A DNA stretch of 64,000 nucleotides from Microbacterium thalassium (GTDB lineage Bacteria > Actinomycetota > Actinomycetes > Actinomycetales > Microbacteriaceae): positions 1,922,001 through 1,986,000 of the forward strand of contig NZ_JACHML010000001.1 of assembly GCF_014208045.1 (NCBI RefSeq), written 5' to 3'. Position 1 is the first letter of the stretch. Each line of letters starts with the position of its first letter. Below, piece by piece: positions 61,734 to 64,000 of this stretch. Under the pieces are notes generated by a model. It was given only the letters and a program-made list of their open reading frames with translations. It had not been told where the DNA came from and made no database searches. A program made the position numbers and the translations under genes.

Positions 61734-61823
61734 GTCGCCACGATAGGACGGGACCGACCGCTTGACCAGACGGGCGGCCGTGTTCGGGTGTCACGGAATA
61801 TGGGCTGATCAGGGCCCCGCTGA

Positions 61824-62076
61824 TAGGATCGGTGAGGTTGCCCACGGGCATCCGCTCAATTCAACATGAGCTCACGGAGCAGGCCGGCAGGAAGCTGGTC
61901 CCCTGTGGTGGGTTCCCGGGCGCCCGGCATGGTCGTGCGGTGATCTTCTACTGGTGGCCAGCGATGGCGGTACACGCGGCCCTCGGCCGCGCGCTGAGAT
62001 CTGCCTGTTCCTGCTCCTTCGCATGCTCGCGCGGTCACACGGACCCCGCGAGCCTAAACAAAGAAGGAGGGACCTC
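61824..62076 (+). promoter_or_regulatory. pnp promoter and structured 5' leader (Actino-pnp candidate)
   Basis: TAGGAT (61824-61829) predicts a start near 61836 and a leader of about 240 nt. It contains a perfect 7-bp hairpin (CGCGGCC CTC GGCCGCG, 61975-61991) and a 12-bp hairpin with one mismatch (62025-62036 with 62042-62053) just before GGAGG (62066-62070). A structured pnp leader of this kind is known in actinobacteria as the Actino-pnp motif; no other gene lies here. Confidence 0.6.
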
Positions 62077-64000
62077 TTGGAAGGTCCGGAAATCACCGCC
62101 GCCGAAGCCGTCCTCGACAACGGACGATTCGGCACCCGCACGATCCGCTTCGAGACGGGTCGTCTGGCGCAGCAGGCGCAGGGCGCCGTCGCCGCCTACC
62201 TCGACGAGGAGACCATGCTCCTGTCGGCCACCAGCGCCGGCAAGCACCCTCGTGAGGGCTTCGACTTCTTCCCGCTGACCGTCGACGTCGAGGAGCGCTC
62301 GTACGCCGCCGGCAAGATCCCCGGCTCGTTCTTCCGGCGCGAGGGTCGCCCCTCGACGGACGCGATCCTGGTGTGCCGTCTGATCGACCGCCCGCTGCGC
62401 CCGTCGTTCGTCGACGGCCTGCGCAACGAGGTCCAGATCGTCGTCACCGTCCTCTCGATCGCGCCCGGCGAGTTCTATGACGCCCTCGCGATCAACGCGG
62501 CATCCGCGTCGACGCAGATCTCGGGTCTGCCCTTCTCGGGTCCGATCGCGGGCGTCCGACTCGCGCTCGTCCCCGGTCACGGCGACCACGAGGACCAGTG
62601 GGTCGCGTTCCCGAACACCAAGGTGCTCGAGGAGGCCGTGTTCGACCTGATGGTCGCCGGCCGCGTGCTGCCCGACGGCGACGTCGCGATCATGATGGTC
62701 GAGGCCGAGGCCACCGAGCACAGCTGGAACCTCATCAAGGGCGGCGCCACCAAGCCGAGCGAAGAGGTCGTGGCCTCGGGTCTCGAGGCTGCCAAGCCGT
62801 TCCTCAAGCAACTCGTCGAGGCCCAGGCCCAGATGGCGGCGACCTCGTCGAAGGAGCCGGGCGTGTACCCGGTGTTCCCGCCCTACTCGCCGGCGACCTA
62901 CGACTTCGTCGCCGAGCGTGCCTACGGCGAGCTGGTGAACGTCTACCAGATCGCCGACAAGGTCGAGCGACAGAACGCCGACGACGCGATCAAGGACCGT
63001 GTCAAGGGCGAGCTCGCCGCCGCCGTCGAGGCGGGTCAGCTGCCCGAGTCGGCACTGGGCGAGTTCGGCGGCGCGTACAAGTCGGTCACCAAGAAGATCG
63101 TGCGCGGCCGCATCCTCAGCGAGGGCGTCCGCATCGACGGCCGCGGCCTCGCCGACATCCGTCCGCTCGACGCCGAGGTGCAGGTCATCCCGCGCGTCCA
63201 CGGCTCGGCGATCTTCCAGCGCGGCGAGACCCAGATCATGGGTGTCACGACGCTGAACATGCTCAAGATGGAGCAGCAGATCGACTCGCTGTCGCCCACG
63301 ACGAGCAAGCGCTACATGCACCACTACAACTTCCCGCCCTACTCGACCGGTGAGACCGGCCGCGTGGGCAGCCCCAAGCGTCGCGAGATCGGCCACGGCT
63401 TCCTCGCGGAGCGTGCGCTGGTCCCGGTGCTGCCGGGCCGCGAGGAGTTCCCGTACGCGATCCGTCAGGTCTCCGAGGCACTCGGCTCCAACGGCTCGAC
63501 GTCGATGGGCTCGGTGTGCGCCTCGACTCTGTCGCTGCTGAACGCGGGTGTGCCGCTGCGCGCCCCCGTCGCCGGCATCGCGATGGGCCTGGTCTCGGAC
63601 GAGGTCGACGGCCAGACGCGCTACGCCGCGCTGACCGACATCCTCGGCGCCGAGGACGCCCTCGGCGACATGGACTTCAAGGTCGCCGGCACGAGCGACT
63701 TCGTCACCGCGATCCAGCTCGACACGAAGCTCGACGGCATCCCGTCGTCGGTGCTGACCGCCGCGCTGACGCAGGCCAAGGAGGCCCGCCTGACGATCCT
63801 CGGCGTGCTGAACGCCGCGATCGACACGCCCGACGAGATGGCGCCGACGGCGCCGCGCGTCATCAGCGTGCAGATCCCCGTCGACAAGATCGGCGAGCTG
63901 ATCGGCCCCAAGGGCAAGACGATCAACGGCATCCAGGACGAGACCGGCGCCGACATCTCCATCGAGGAGGACGGCACCGTCTACATCGGCGCGACCGACG
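62077..64000 (+). CDS. pnp: Polyribonucleotide nucleotidyltransferase (PNPase), N-terminal part
   Basis: 3'-5' phosphorolytic RNase and RNA polymerising enzyme. About 641 codons are in the window. The two RNase PH domains (about 12-145 and 330-550) contain [20 protein letters not shown] (in parts) and [14 protein letters not shown] with the catalytic Asp in [12 protein letters not shown]. The KH domain starts at [20 protein letters not shown] and is cut by the right edge. TTG start at 62077, with GGAGG 6 nt upstream, fixed by similarity of [21 protein letters not shown] to other PNPases. Confidence 0.96.
   Translation, partial: MEGPEITAAEAVLDNGRFGTRTIRFETGRLAQQAQGAVAAYLDEETMLLSATSAGKHPREGFDFFPLTVDVEERSYAAGKIPGSFFRREGRPSTDAILVCRLIDRPLRPSFVDGLRNEVQIVVTVLSIAPGEFYDALAINAASASTQISGLPFSGPIAGVRLALVPGHGDHEDQWVAFPNTKVLEEAVFDLMVAGRVLPDGDVAIMMVEAEATEHSWNLIKGGATKPSEEVVASGLEAAKPFLKQLVEAQAQMAATSSKEPGVYPVFPPYSPATYDFVAERAYGELVNVYQIADKVERQNADDAIKDRVKGELAAAVEAGQLPESALGEFGGAYKSVTKKIVRGRILSEGVRIDGRGLADIRPLDAEVQVIPRVHGSAIFQRGETQIMGVTTLNMLKMEQQIDSLSPTTSKRYMHHYNFPPYSTGETGRVGSPKRREIGHGFLAERALVPVLPGREEFPYAIRQVSEALGSNGSTSMGSVCASTLSLLNAGVPLRAPVAGIAMGLVSDEVDGQTRYAALTDILGAEDALGDMDFKVAGTSDFVTAIQLDTKLDGIPSSVLTAALTQAKEARLTILGVLNAAIDTPDEMAPTAPRVISVQIPVDKIGELIGPKGKTINGIQDETGADISIEEDGTVYIGATD

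Noticed and set aside
1..64000. Mobile elements, CRISPR arrays, prophage or biosynthetic cluster
   Set aside because: No transposase, integrase, recombinase, repeat-spacer pattern, phage gene or multi-gene pathway was seen; the PhzE-like gene has no phenazine neighbours.

Overview
The window is a high-GC actinobacterial chromosome segment, most likely Microbacteriaceae and probably Microbacterium. This rests on the gene content, the GC-rich codon usage, the many GTG starts and a recurrent TANNNT box 6-8 nt before start codons. No rRNA, tRNA, insertion sequence, prophage or CRISPR array was seen. Nearly all of the sequence is coding.

Layout. The backbone is the conserved actinobacterial order rseP/rip1 (3.2 kb) - ispG (9.7) - proS (19.8) - nusA-ylxR-infB-rbfA (26.9-31.7) - truB-ribF (33.8-36.6) - rpsO (50.7) - pnp (62.1 to the right edge). 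Blocks of other genes sit between successive members. rimP, which usually precedes nusA, is not here. 1-9.6 kb: partial pflB, a MurE-like ligase, rseP, an ECF sigma factor with its DGPF-domain partner, a fused PhzE-type anthranilate/ADIC synthase behind a tryptophan attenuator, and ltrA. 10.9-19.7 kb: aceA, pcp, an anchored protein, fucO-type alcohol dehydrogenase, an RNase II-type nuclease, ACC deaminase with its GntR regulator, and a small exported peptide. 21.8-26.8 kb: a Tat-exported PhoX phosphatase, a DUF1206 protein and a lipase with a membrane domain. 31.7-50.5 kb: flavodoxin, mutY, a nucleoside-kinase-like gene, two small membrane proteins, a lipoprotein, a SNF2 helicase, pfkA, an S9 peptidase, a metallophosphoesterase, aspA, a FAH-family gene, prsW, FKBP, yceI and an EamA exporter. 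51-61.7 kb: a 2OG-Fe dioxygenase, the efeUOB iron operon with an iron box, an LLM monooxygenase/FMN reductase pair, a fructosamine kinase, DedA, a glycosyltransferase-SGNH fusion and two small proteins.

How genes work together. pflB and fucO lie 13.5 kb apart, but each promoter carries the same FadR-type palindrome (TGTGGTCAGACCACA) just upstream of its -10 box, so they look like a co-repressed fermentation regulon. A third copy sits inside a 41-bp perfect palindrome next to pflB. acdS is translationally coupled to a GntR gene whose start codon overlaps a 14-bp palindrome. efeUOB has a DtxR-type box and phoX has a candidate PHO box.

The strongest regulatory discovery is the attenuator upstream of the PhzE-type synthase: an apparently leaderless 11-residue peptide with tandem Trp codons, followed by alternative hairpins and a terminator. 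About twenty genes appear to be transcribed without a leader, which also fixes many start codons.
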